This document shows, piece by piece, positions 8,601-18,556 of a stretch of DNA of 18,556 nucleotides (position 1 is the stretch's first letter; every line of letters begins with the position of its first letter). The notes under the pieces are model-generated. The model ran no database searches. It saw only the letters and a list, made by a program, of their open reading frames with translations, and was not told the origin of the DNA. The DNA comes from Amoebophrya sp. AT5.2. Lineage: Eukaryota; Sar; Dinophyceae; Syndiniales; Amoebophryaceae. The position numbers and the translations under genes are program-made. The stretch lies in assembly GCA_005223375.1 (NCBI GenBank), contig RXOD01004761.1:1-18556 (forward strand), in the 5' to 3' direction.

Positions 8601-11600
8601 AGCAACCCCTATCCGGTGGGTTTACTCGCGGGCGGCGAGACCGACGTAATTTCCGCGTTCGATAACATAAGCGATCGGCCCGAACTCGAAGCGATGGCCC
8701 CGAACGGGTCCTTCGAGGATACGCAGTTGGTGTTCGGCTACGAGAGCAGCCTGCAGCTGAGCAAGGCCCAGCGCGTGTTCAACGTCCCTGACGAGTGCTG
8801 GCAGATCCAGCAAGCGGAAGTCGCTGCGGCAAACGAAGACGCGGAACGCCAGCGGCGGGGCGCGCGACTCCGCAGGAAGGCGCCGAAGGTTGGCTTTGAT
8901 TTGCAGCGACCTGCTGGCTTGCGAGTGGACGGGGTGGGATCTTCTGGAGTTGGGGGAGGAGGAGGTGGGGGTCGTGGAGGTGGGGGTGCTGGACCACAGG
9001 AAGTTGGACCCCAGGAAGTTGGACCACCTCCAGGAGGACCTGGACTTGAACCAGGGGAACGTGGCGGGCCCGAAGCTGAAGCTGGACCGCCAAAACTGTA
9101 CTACAGCGAGCCTCCATCCTCTTGGTACGAGGAAGACGGGCCGCAACGCGAACGCCTCCTGCGACGAACAGCGCATACACATCAACGGCAGCCTGTTATT
9201 CTCTTCGCCCCAGAAGACGAGGCCGTGGCGAATACTGACGACAACCAGAAGCAAGGAGCTCCGGCGGAAGCCGCAGTCGAGGCTGCCGGGGACGAACAAC
9301 AGAAAAAGCAGGCAGACGGGGCGGTTGGTTCCGCCGATCAAGTTCAGGACAAGGACGGCGCCCTTCCGGAACAAGAGCTGCACGCTGCCGAAGATCATGA
9401 CGCAGAGGAGATTGAGCTCGCAATGGAATTCGCGAGACAGAATCGGGATCTCGATGCCGAGGCCGAGGAGTTCGACATGGCAATGAAACAAGGCGTGAAA
9501 GCAGAGAGACGGAAATTTGTCCAGGTCCTCGGCGGCGACCGCATCGCCACAAACGCATCCGCAGAGAAGCAGCTCTTGGAAGGGGGAATCGTCGGGGTCG
9601 CCGGTGGAGGCTTTGCCACAGGAGGTCGAGTAACGACCGACGCCTCTGCTACAGGATCAAGTGCAGACCCGGCCGGAGCTTCTGCGAGGATCGCTGGCGG
9701 CACGCAGGGCAGTAGTTTCCTCGTGCTCAGCTTCTACCACCCGAAACACCTCTACACGGGCTCGCCCATGGACGACTTCTGGCCCGTCGCGCTCAAGACT
9801 GCATCCGAGGCGATACGCCTACCCTCCCTTCTCGCGGCCGAAGAACAACAGACTGCTGAGGAAGCTGCGGAACATCAAGCTAAGGCCTCTACTGGAGATT
9901 CATCCGACAGCGACGACACCTCCTCCAACACCATCGCGGAATTTACGGAGGAGCACGAGAGTGCGGGGTTTCGGGCGGCGCAGCGCTACTTTTACCGGTA
10001 CGAGCACGCGCTGATCTGGCGGCCGCTGTCGCACCACATCTCGCCCGTACCTTGGGAGGACGAGTACGCGCTGCACAAGGTCGGTTTGCGCAAGTTCGCG
10101 CAGCTGACCCGCGCCTTCGCGGAGGCCGGGCACCTGCGGGGGCGGCGGAGCGAAAAACTGCTCGAAATCGAGGGCGGCGCGGCGCTCGCGCAGTTCGCGG
10201 ACACACGATCGGGCGATATGGAGGTGGCGGACGTGGAGGACGAGGCAGAAGGTGACGGGTCATTGGGGGAGGACGGTGTCCTCCGACAAAGCGAGGCCGA
10301 CCGGGAGGCGGATGAAGGATTCGCGGATCTGCTCGACGCGACGGCGAGACTGATCGCGAAAGATGGCAATAAAACGCGTTTTCAAAATAATGATCCTACG
10401 AACCGCCGCCGCATGGTTCGGTTTGCGCCCGGCACAGGCCTGTTCTCCCCGACCACGGCGGGGCCCAGCAGCCCGCCGTCGATCGTGGTGGTGAACTTGA
10501 TGCACCTTTGCCCGGACATGGATACTTCGAAGAGCCGGCGCAGCAACAGACTCGCGGTGCTGCGCAGAGCATTCACGGCTGCGGTGATGGTGGCGTCGTA
10601 CAAGATCGAGGCGGACCTTCGGCGCGCGAACTGGTGCACCCGCAACGTCTGGCGCCACTGGATCGTGCCCGACGTCGGGGACAACTTCTTCTACGAGGAC
10701 GAGGTCGCAAGACAAGCGGCGGAAGAGGCGCAGGCCGCCGACAGAGCGGTAGACGATCTGCATAAACTGGGGGTGGAGAAGAAGCGCAAGCACAAGAAGA
10801 AGGCGGGTAAAAGTGGACTGACACTGAGGGAGCTGCTTGCCGTTTCTCCAGTAAGAGGGACGAACAAGAAGATGAACAAAACAACGACATCTTCGAGCAG
10901 TGCTGCCTCCAGCCAAGTTGGCTTCCGATTGGAAAGCCTGGTGACAGACAGCACCCTCGCAGCTGCGGCTCCGCAGGCAGTTGCGGCTGCGCTGCGGCTG
11001 GTGTTGCGGAACGGACGCTCGCTGGTGCTGAAGTCGATCAACGCCGAGGATCTGGACAGAGAGCGCTTCTCGGGCTACTTTTGCTTCCGGCTAAGCCGCC
11101 CGCTGCACGAGCAGGGCCTGCTAGAAAGCAAAACGGATGGGGAAGTACAAGTAGAAGTAGGAGTAGAAGGAGCAGGCACCGGCGAAGGTACAACTACTAC
11201 TAAATCAAAATCTAAAGCTGCCAGGGATAGAGCGCTCTCAGACGCACGGGGCGGACTTCAGACGCTCGGGGTTGTGGGAGCAGCTAGTGCTAGACGAGCA
11301 GAGGGCGAACAGGACTTCAGCGATATGTCAGAAGATTCCGATGACGGAGACGACGACAAAGATGATACGACCTACGACTCCGGTTTCGCGAAGGCAAAAA
11401 GTCTGCAGAAACGTCCAAAGGTCAAGGAGGTCGCTCTGGCGGCCGATGAGTTCAACATGGTGAAAACAGCAAAACAACACCTCCCGGAAGACGAGTTTGC
11501 ACTTGACAGCGACGACGGGACGGATTCGCTCTCGAAAGTGAAGTATCCCCCATACCAGCTTGCCCACATGGCGCACGTCGTGGTCCAGCGCGCGCCTGGC

Positions 11601-14600
11601 ACTCTGAAGCGGTATGGAATGATGTCGTTTCAACTAGAAGTGGGGCACGGCTTTCGTCCTGCGGATGTGAAGAGGCTCGCGAGAAGGTTTGCGGCTGCGT
11701 GGCAGGCAAGGGCGGAGAAGATGATTGCAGCCGTTTCCAGGTGGATGCTGAAAAACGAAAATCCGCCCAACAGAATGCTTGACTCCCCCGACGACGACGA
11801 GGACGAGGAGGCGCCGGAGGTGGGAGGACCAGATTTTGAATTTGCGGAAGATGACAACGCCGCGTGGGAGCAGCTGAAGAGCCAGCTTCGGAACGCGGTG
11901 GGGCTCGGCCAACTCCGGCTGGACTGGTCCCGTTTCCCGCGAGTGGAAGTGACGCAGAGCAGCTTCCCCGCGCCGAAGTCGAAGTCCGACCCCAAACCTC
12001 CGGTCGCGGGGGACGTCCTGCTGCTCGTCGCCAACCAAAGAATCACGAAGCTGACCAGCTGGCTCCCACTGGCGCGCGGCGGAAGTGCGCCGCCCCTCCC
12101 GGGAGGCAATGATGTGCTGCCTCCTCCGGTAGCGGCGGCCCTGGTCGAGCGGTGCGAATTCGAGCCGGAGGCAGCACTCCTCTACTTCCTCGCCGAGGCC
12201 GTCCTTACGTCGCAAGAGTCTGGCGCAAAACCGGCCACACACCGTCGCCAGAAAGTCCAGCTGCCAACGCTTGTCTTCCTCCAAGAAAAGTTCAACGCGC
12301 GATTCGCGCAGGTGGGCTACAGCCAGGAAGCAGAAGCGGGGGGGAAATATGCCGCTCTCGGGCTCGACGCTGAAGAAGGTCTCGAGTTCGGCGGCAAGCG
12401 CCTCAAAATTACGACTGCTCCACAGAAGCCGTCTTGGGCGCGGCACGTTGGCATCAAGAGGCGCGACGAGATACTCGTGGTGAACGATCTAAGTTGCCTG
12501 GAGCCGGAGGACCCCGAAGTACGCAGACGCGTGCTCAGGTACTTCGGCGCGGCGGAACCGAGACGAGCGGAACCTGTTGAGGCGCTGCAAGATTCTCCTG
12601 CCACCGCGCCGGTCGAGTCCGAAGATGAAGTCGAAGCGAAGCCGCTGTACCTGCTACTGACGCGGCTCAGCGAGCCCTTTCCCCTGAAGGTGCGGCAGAG
12701 GGAGGCTGCTATCGACCGCAGTCTAAAGTTCGACGTCTCGGCGTTGACAAAGATCGTGGACGAGCGCGTACTGCGCGGAACCGGTGGGCCGCGAAGAACT
12801 TCTAGAGGCAAGACGGGTGCTGATGGTGGTCGGCATGTGGATGTTGAAAAAAATCCTGCGCCAAAACGGGACGCACGCAGTCCTACTCAGGCAAAGGGGG
12901 AATCCGAGGCGGCACAAAAAGCAAAAGAAAGACGCGAAAGCCCGAGCGCAAAACCAAAAGCTGGCGCGGCCTTTCTCTACGCACCTGAAGACCGCAAAGC
13001 AGGGCAGGAGGCGGACGATGGGGAACATCAAGAGGCGGCAGAGGAGTTGTCTGATGAGTCTGTAACGATCGACGATGAGGACCACCACGACGCACCGACC
13101 GAATCGGACGAAGACGTCGAGCCTCTCGCTCCTCTTCCCCAGGATAATGTCGGCGCCGCGCTACAACCAGGCCGCGGTCCTTTCGGCGTGCCCCCCCCAT
13201 CTGGTGCGCGGACACCCCCACCACCACCGCCACCAAAACCCCCCAAGCCTCCGCTTCCGTGGTACCAGCAGCCCAACTGGATCGAGGCGAAGAACTGCCG
13301 CACGCTGTATCTGCTCGACCACCTGAAACGGCTGAACCGGGACCAGAAGGTGCTTGAGCAGCTGCAGGCCCTTGCAGACCGCTGGCGTGCGTGGGAAGAG
13401 GCCCAGGAACAAAAAGAGCTCGTCGGCATGATGCTCGCGGACCTCGAAGCGAAGCGTTGCAACGCCGTGTGGCGGATTGAGGACCGCAACCGCAGCAGCA
13501 TGTACAAGCAGGACGTGTTGTCCCACTTCGCCCTGAACGGACGGGACATTTTCATCGACGACCTGATCCGGAAGCGGCGCAAGCGGGAGGCGCAGCTGGG
13601 CGTCGTCCGCCCGCCGCCGCCCAAGACGTGGCTCGTGGACACCGGCGGCGACCTCGGCTTCCCACCGAGATTGGCGGAGAAACTGAGCGACGCCGAAAAC
13701 GCAGCCGACGCCGAGAACGCACCAGACGACGAAGAGGACCTTTCGGAGCTCACCGCGACGGATGAGCTGGAGGACCCGGACATGACCGGCATGGAGCGGG
13801 CCTTTCACCACGTGGCGGTCGCCGAGCGGGGGAGGGATTTCTTCCGCCGGCAGCAGAGGAAGACTTCCTCGCGGTACTACATGGTGGAGGAGCTGGGGTT
13901 GCTCGGGCCATCTCAGTACCAAAGGTACGGACTGGTCGGGTGGCGCGACTGGAAGCTGGACGAGGCCGCGTTGAAGATCGCGGTGCGGAAGCTGAAAGCG
14001 ATGAAACGCAACGTCGAGGCGAGGAAGCGGCAAGCCCGCATAGCACGTCGAGCGAAGGGTAAAGAGAAGCCAGGCCGGAGGGGCGCGGTTGGAGCTTCGG
14101 ATAGTGACGGAGACGATGAGGTGGACACCCAGCCGCGAACAATGAAGCGCAAGGGGAAGTACAAAGGCGGGGGCAAAATAAAGGGCGGCAAACCGAAGGA
14201 GCCCAAGGTGAGTCCAAAGGCGAAGGCAAAAGGAAAAGGCCGGGCGAAACTACAACGCGCCGTGCGTAGCATCAAGGAAGGATCACACGCCGCGGAGAAT
14301 GATACTGATAGCGACGAGACCACGAGCAGCTACCGCACATCTTCAAGCGGCGACGACATCGAGCTCCACTCGCGCGACCCGCTTTTCTCCGCGTTCGGTT
14401 TCGCGCTCAGTTGGGCGGAGTTTCCAAGAGTCGTCGTGACGCAGGTGCGAGAAAATTCCCTCGCGGCACAGCACGGCCTCTCCAGGAATGATCGGCTCTT
14501 GCGGATTCTAGACGTGCCGGTGTCGCAGATTCCCGTGAAGGCGGTGGACCTCGATTCCTTCGACCTCACCAGCGTACAGGAGGCCATCCTCCTGCGCGCC

Positions 14601-16649
14601 GCGCGCATGCTGGAGGTCCCAGATTCTGTCGTGCTGGGTGCAGCTGGGGGCGAGCAGGGGGGCTCGTCGCCAACTTCCGGTGAGCAGCGTGCTGGGGAGG
14701 CGGGAGGAGACCTTCCTCTCGCGGCCGCTGCCGCTTTAGCACATGATAACGTTCGCAATCCGCTCGCGAAAGGCAGCGGCTTTGGCTTTGTCTTCCTGAC
14801 CGAGGCCTTCCACGACTCGTACTTGCAGCTTTCCGCGTCGAGTTTTGCGGAGTTTTCCTGGGGCCTCCAAGTGGACGCGACGCCGTCGATAAAAGTGCGG
14901 CTGGCCAGAGTCGAGAAGCGGAGCTGGGCGGCGCTGCACACACTCAAAAGGGGCGACTCCGTGCTTGCGATCAACGACAAGTTCTTCTACAAGACGTCGG
15001 TGCCGGACGACGGCAGTGGAATTTACGTGGCCACGCGCGGCCATGACTTCCGCCTGAAGGGCAACAGGCCGGGCGTAGACCAACTGGAGCAGTTTTTCGT
15101 GCTGCCGGGCAGTGCTGGCGCTGACCTACTGGGAACGCCTGTGGACGGCGTGGATCTAGACGGTCCGGATAAGGCTCGTTCTGATGAAACTAGTAATGTG
15201 GAGGCGGAAGATGTTGAGCACGACACGCTACACCAGATTCTAGTGGAGCGAATAGCGAGCGGACGACAGAATCAATCGCTGGCGACCGCGATTGAGACTC
15301 GCGTCAAATGCGATTTTCCGGCGAACTGGATGCGGTTCGAGCGGCGCCGGTTGGGCCTGCCTCTCGAGGCCTCCTCTTCCGAAGAATCGGACGCCAAAGT
15401 GCTCAGCGCGTCCGTGTCCGAGGAGGAGCCGGTGAAGAAGAAAGGCAAGGGCAAAAGACGACGTCCGAAAAAGAAGCCGGCGCCGCGACTGTCTTTCATA
15501 CGACGAATGTTGAGAAAGTTGGGCTTGCTCTACCCGGAACCGCGGCTCGAGGGAGAAAGAACGTCGTCGTCCTCCTCTTCCAGCAGCAGGAGCGGCGCTT
15601 CGGCTACTTCAACATTGGCGAGTATGAAGATCCTGGAAGAGCGCTCCCCAAGAACATTCAAGAAGGGGGGCTCGATCGAGCTGCTGCAAGCTCCCTTTCT
15701 GTTCATGCCCGAGGCACGACAAGCCCGACCACCTGTTGTCGTCGATGAACCGCCTGTATCCCCGAAAAGCAAGAACAAAAGTAGAAAAACTACACCAGCG
15801 AATGCGAAGGACGAGGACCACCACCGCGGTCCTCGCAGAAAAAGAAGTCCATCTCCGGGGCCTAGAACGGTGGTGATTGGGGAGGAGGTTGGTCCGGTGC
15901 AGCAGGAGGAGGACTTCTTGATGGGGGCGTTTGACGGGGGCGGGCAGGAGGGCGACGGGTTGGACCAGACCCTGGACCAACTGGACGCGCCGCAGCCGCC
16001 CGCGGTGCCGGCGGCCTATGATTTCGACTACAACTACTTCGTGCTGAAGGACGACCCGCGGCACGCCGCGTGGGAGTTCGACCGGGTCGACAGGCTGGAA
16101 ACGGAAAAAATCAAACGCGTGTTCCAGCCCCTGTATCGTCCGACCAGAGGAGGTGCCGACGACGAGAATTGGGAACTAGATGACGAGCTGCAGGCGATGG
16201 TGGAGGCGGAGGAGGAAAGGGAAGAAGCGTCGAAAGAAGTGGAAGTCGTCGTGAAGACAGCAAAAGGAAAGAACTCGAGGGATGCAGAAGTAGTTGATGC
16301 CGTCGTGAAAGCAGAAAAAGGAAAAAAGGAGATGCTTACCGTCGTCAAGACAGAAAAAGGTAAACACTCGAAGGAAAAGAAGGGAAAAGGCAAACGAAAA
16401 GCAGGAGGCGATCAGGACGAACAAGAAACCGTCGTGAAGACGGTGCGTGGTCGAAAAGCAGGAGGCGATCAGGACGAACAAGAAACCGTCGTGAAGACGG
16501 TGCGTGGTAAAAAGGCCAGAAGCAAGAGTAGGAACTCTTCTGGAAGAGAGGGGAGCTCAGGCAGAAAAAAAGCAAAACCAAAGCAAGTGGTAAAGGTAAA
16601 CGTGGTTCGAGGCAATTTGACTGCGGGACACAGTCCTTCGCCTAAATAA
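5650..16649 (+). CDS. Giant multi-PDZ protein, 3' exon (two further PDZ-like pairs)
   Basis: A single open frame of about 3,666 codons without introns; if it is a separate gene, the start is ATG 5688. In order: a WTP...LELFS...YYVR box (5754-5852); a hydrophobic helix (about 5940-6000); a GVVD...DE box (6378-6458); a large helical region (to about 8200); a Gly-rich spacer and a Glu/Arg coiled coil (about 8240-8510); Gly/Pro repeats (8940-9070); acidic linkers; and a helical block with NVWRHWIVP (about 10650). PDZ-tandem module 2 lies at 11604-12668. A polyproline stretch follows (about 13185-13260), then a helical region, module 3 (13923-15110), basic KGK tracts, and a C-terminal tail of VVKT..GK repeats ending in VNVVRGNL. 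The stop is TAA at 16647. No catalytic motif is visible. Many modular binding domains suggest a scaffold; the function is unknown. Confidence 0.85.
8991..9020 (+). repeat. 15-nt tandem repeat (GPQEV x2) in Gly/Pro-rich coding tract
   Basis: Two 15-nt units, 8991-9005 and 9006-9020, differ at one base and encode GPQEV twice. They sit within a glycine run and a GPPPGGPG stretch. In-frame coding repeat, likely slippage-generated in a disordered linker. Confidence 0.9.
11604..12668 (+). other. PDZ-tandem module 2
   Basis: LKRYGMMSF box, helix, acidic insert, then LGQLRLDWSRFPRVEVTQ...VAGDVLLLVANQRIT (PDZ-like). A linker with FLQEKFNARFAQV follows, then GGKRLKITT...VGIKRRDEILVVND...PLYLLLTRL. The FPRVEVTQ strand lines up with FPKVVVTQ in module 1 and FPRVVVTQ in module 3. 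It is longer than module 1 because of two inserts, one acidic and one Pro/Lys-rich. Confidence 0.68.
13185..13260 (+). other. Polyproline tract in the giant protein
   Basis: Encodes PPPSGARTPPPPPPPKPPKPP just before WYQQPNW. Such runs are typical ligands for SH3, WW, EVH1 or profilin-type domains. Binding is not shown by the sequence. Confidence 0.85.
13923..15110 (+). other. PDZ-tandem module 3
   Basis: RYGLVGW box, basic helix and Lys-rich insert, then FGFALSWAEFPRVVVTQ...HGLSRNDRLLRILD (PDZ-like, FGF loop intact). FVFLTEAFHDSYLQL follows, then WGLQVDATPSIKVRLARVE...LKRGDSVLAINDKFFY...EQFFVLPG. Closest in pattern to module 1. Confidence 0.72.
16395..16508 (+). repeat. Perfect 57-bp tandem duplication in the C-terminal tail
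   Basis: Units 16395-16451 and 16452-16508 are identical and in frame (19 codons each, containing KAGGDQDEQETVVKTVRG). Upstream are diverged copies of the core (VVKTAKGK, VVKAEKGK, VVKTEKGK). Identity at synonymous positions indicates a recent duplication. Confidence 0.95.
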
Positions 16650-17053
16650 GCGAAGAGATGAAACCGCGGCTGGTTGTCCATCGATCGAAAACTGCTGACA
16701 AACCTTCGCCATCGGCTCACGAACCCTCGGCATCGAGTCGGTATTGCTAGAAAAAAATGCTCCCACTCCTACTTGCGGCGTGGCTTCTCAACAGTGTGAA
16801 GAGTCAGCCCTCGTTCGTGTGTTGGTTCATGGCGACACCTGCTGGAGCCCCTGAGAGATGACAGAGTTGTACTCTCCAACAAGAGAGAGTAGAGGCGAGA
16901 AAAGCAAGAACAAGTATGTATGACTTTGACTGTCATCATGCCAGCCTTAATAAAATAGACTTTACTTCTACTCGGTTCGTCGTTATCAATCGCACGAAAG
17001 TACAAGTAGTAGTTTGTAGTGCTCGCCATCGCGGCCTTCAAGAAATTATAAAG
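16650..17053 (+). other. Intergenic / UTR stretch between the giant gene and the small coiled-coil gene
   Basis: About 400 nt, AT-richer than the flanks, with no convincing gene. It contains a pyrimidine-rich stretch ending CAACAG near 16797, which could be a splice or trans-splice acceptor. It also has a 7-bp hairpin (16870-16891), an AATAAA hexamer (16949-16954) and an ATG at 16916. That ATG is in frame with the next gene and would add 46 residues, but its AT-rich composition argues for leader sequence. Confidence 0.5.
16870..16891. repeat. Small hairpin (7-bp stem, 8-nt loop)
   Basis: TACTCTC at 16870-16876 pairs with GAGAGTA at 16885-16891. It lies in the gap after the giant gene. A role is not evident; a short GA-rich chance stem is possible. 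Confidence 0.5.
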
Positions 17054-17737
17054 ATGCCGGGTAAAAAGGACTTGGGTGCCCAGGTCCACAAGACCGGCAC
17101 TGATGCCGGCGCCATGATGGGCAAACTCGAAGAAGGTCTGAAGAACCTTGAGCGAGAAATAAACGCCGACAAGACCGGCCTCATCGAAATGAACACCCAC
17201 CTCATCGCACTCAGGAAAGAGGTACTTATACTTACGAAAAGAAAAACGAAGATGTAGTTGCAGTATTGAATTTATTTTTTTCCAGCACCTAATAATCGTC
17301 CACTGCAGAAAGCGGACCTGGAGGCGAAGATCCAGAGTATGCAGGACTATTGTGACAGTTTGGTGAGTGAGGCGAGCATCGGTGGCGTCTTGAAGCAGTT
17401 CGACGCGATGGAGGGCTATTTGAAAAACGCGTACGGAAAGGTGCGCGAGGGCCACGCAAAAGGCATCGATATGCTCAAGAAGGAATTCGGGTACCAGTGC
17501 TCTGTCGATGTAAGTAGGTAAAGTAGGTGTAGCTGTAGCTGTAAATGAGCAGCAACGACACCGTCGAGCGCTGTCATGTATTAAATGATAATAAAGCGCA
17601 TGATGGTGCCACTCGCGAACGTGCCCTACTACCTCCACCTCAGGTACCACCCGGCGTACAAACGCGGGCATGCCAATGAGTTCTCTGCTTCCTACTTCAC
17701 ACCCTGCAGCGATCCGAACAACCCGAACAAGAGGTAA
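17054..17737 (+). CDS. Small coiled-coil protein, three exons (hypothetical)
   Basis: Proposed exons are 17054-17221, 17309-17509 and 17597-17737, giving 169 residues. The start ATG has A at -3. Residues about 20-75 are a heptad-like coiled coil (KLEEGLKNLEREIN..., RKEKADLEAKIQ). The remainder is helical, and the C-terminus reads YHPAYKRGHANEFSASYFTP...DPNNPNKR, which looks like a conserved motif. Both introns are GT-AG, 87 nt and in phase 0; the second donor is GTAAGT. A second splice choice (donor 17491, acceptor 17643) uses a GGTACCA repeat and also stays in frame, giving EFGYHPAYKR and 147 residues. The GC-rich 17597-17643 stretch favours the longer form. The size and Tyr/Pro-rich tail resemble small flagellar/axonemal proteins, but I cannot name a family. 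Confidence 0.75.
17222..17308 (+). other. Intron 1 of the small coiled-coil gene (87 nt)
   Basis: GTACTT donor, CAG acceptor, AT-rich interior with a T-run and CCTAATAATC as a likely branch region. The AG directly after the T-run (17285) would break the frame; the AG at 17308 keeps it (RKE joined to KADLEAK). Confidence 0.8.
17510..17596 (+). other. Intron 2 of the small coiled-coil gene (87 nt, best model)
   Basis: GTAAGTAG donor and ATAAAG acceptor, with composition dropping to AT-rich exactly between them and several stops in frame. The competing model is 17491-17643, with a better pyrimidine tract but a weaker donor. Confidence 0.6.
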
Positions 17738-18556
17738 AAGTCTGGACATGAAGTTCAAGTTTTGCTCAAGAAGATGCTGCCTTTCGAGGATGGACGTCTT
17801 CAACATGTTCTTGCCCCCCCATGAAAGCTGAGTTTTGCGATCATTGGAGCACTTCTACTTTTGGAGAAGAATCAAGAAAGATGAATCAGGGCACATGATG
17901 ATGTTGACGAGTAGCAGATACCAGCCTGCTCAGCCCTTGGCCGTGCGGGTAGGGGTACCTGCCATAGAAATAGATATCGATATGCATACACGCAGACCAC
18001 TTCCATGTAAAAATGTTTTCTGGCCCGACAGACTGGAATTGCGGCCATGCAAATCCACGCCCACCGCATTCGCATGTGGTTGTAAAAATGCATTGCAGTA
18101 TTAAGCCCCTTGGCTTAATCGAGGGACTCGGATGGTGGGTCTTGTCCTGCCACTGCCTGCGGCTCCGAATCCCATCTTGCGGACTGCTCTCGCCGCGACC
18201 GTGTGAATTTGTGTCCACGAGGGGTTTTGTTTTCTTTGCGTCTGCGTCCCCGTGCTAGTGAAGTAGATAGATCATCGAACTAATGCGCTTCGTTCTTCTG
18301 CGTGCTGTTCATTGCAACGACATTCGTGCAGAATCGGTCTTGCGCTTATCCTGGGCTTTTTTCCACCACGAAAGAATAAATCTTCGACCCCTCATCATCA
18401 AATAAACTTCTAGACTATGATCCCTCTCCTGCTCAAAACATTGACATTCAATGAAAAACAATCGGGGTCGCTGTTTGCCATCTCGGATTCTTTCCTGCAG
18501 CTGCTGGTGCGGCCCCTGCCCGTGGAATGCTTTTGTAAGCGATAAATCGTAATGTG
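17738..18556. other. No supportable gene; 3' flank with short repeats
   Basis: About 820 nt downstream of the small gene. Frames of 80-90 codons exist on both strands but show no protein-like composition. Visible items are two copies of TGTAAAAATG (18006-18015, 18081-18090), a short hairpin (18100-18119), a palindromic GATATCGATAT stretch near 17976, and AATAAA at 18375-18380 and 18401-18406. The right edge (CTGCAG ... TTTTGTAAGC, about 18495-18539) could hold a small exon of another gene, but this is unsupported. Confidence 0.5.
18100..18119. repeat. Short hairpin (8-bp stem, 4-nt loop)
   Basis: ATTAAGCC at 18100-18107 pairs exactly with GGCTTAAT at 18112-18119. It sits just after the second TGTAAAAATG. 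It may mark the end of a small dispersed repeat or a 3'-processing structure. Confidence 0.6.

Noticed and set aside
8940..9080. Collagen-like or structural glycine repeat
   Set aside because: Glycines are in runs without the Gly-X-Y period; a flexible linker is enough.
16769..17806. 345-codon minus-strand frame opposite the small gene
   Set aside because: It is antisense to the exons and introns of the coiled-coil gene, has His/Arg/Leu-biased composition typical of antisense frames, and shows no domain. The plus-strand model explains the AT drops and splice sites.
17835..18258. Two plus-strand frames of 81-89 codons
   Set aside because: Composition is not protein-like, they overlap each other, and they cross the repeat and hairpin cluster.
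1..18556. Bacterial operon, CRISPR or tRNA/rRNA content
   Set aside because: No ribosome-binding sites, regularly spaced repeats, tRNA clover-leaf or rRNA-like sequence was seen on reading both strands.

Overview
The window is nuclear DNA of a protist. The evidence is spliceosomal-type introns, long GC-rich reading frames on one strand, eukaryotic low-complexity and PDZ-type protein content, and no ribosome-binding sites or operon spacing. An element with inverted-repeat ends sitting where an intron must be recalls the introner-type introns described in dinoflagellates and Amoebophrya. I therefore favour an alveolate of that kind, but this is inference from style and not from a marker gene.

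Positions 3-16649 hold three very long plus-strand reading frames: 3-1670 (open at the left edge), 2113-5538 and 5650-16649. They look like exons of one giant gene of more than 5,300 codons rather than three genes. The first gap (1667-2112) is a 446-nt insertion with 24-nt terminal inverted repeats, flanked by ATGAG direct repeats. Removing it with one repeat copy restores the frame exactly. The second gap (5531-5649) can be removed as a 119-nt GT-AG intron that also keeps the frame. The predicted protein carries three copies of a module made of a YGM/YGL box and two PDZ-like domains (about 2575-3279, 11604-12668, 13923-15110). It also has a duplicated WTP...LFS...YY box, large helical regions, acidic, lysine/glycine-rich and proline-rich disordered tracts, and a repeated VNVVRGNL box. 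No known protein is recognised. A large intracellular scaffold is the most economical reading.

The inserted element contains a nearly perfect 37-bp palindrome. Its arms are copies of the coding sequence just downstream of the insertion site. This is the most unusual structure in the window.

Positions 16650-17053 are an intergenic or UTR stretch. Positions 17054-17737 hold a small three-exon gene for a coiled-coil protein of about 169 residues with two introns of 87 nt each. Positions 17738-18556 have no supportable gene, only a small hairpin, short repeats and AATAAA hexamers. No rRNA, tRNA, CRISPR array or classic transposase gene is visible.
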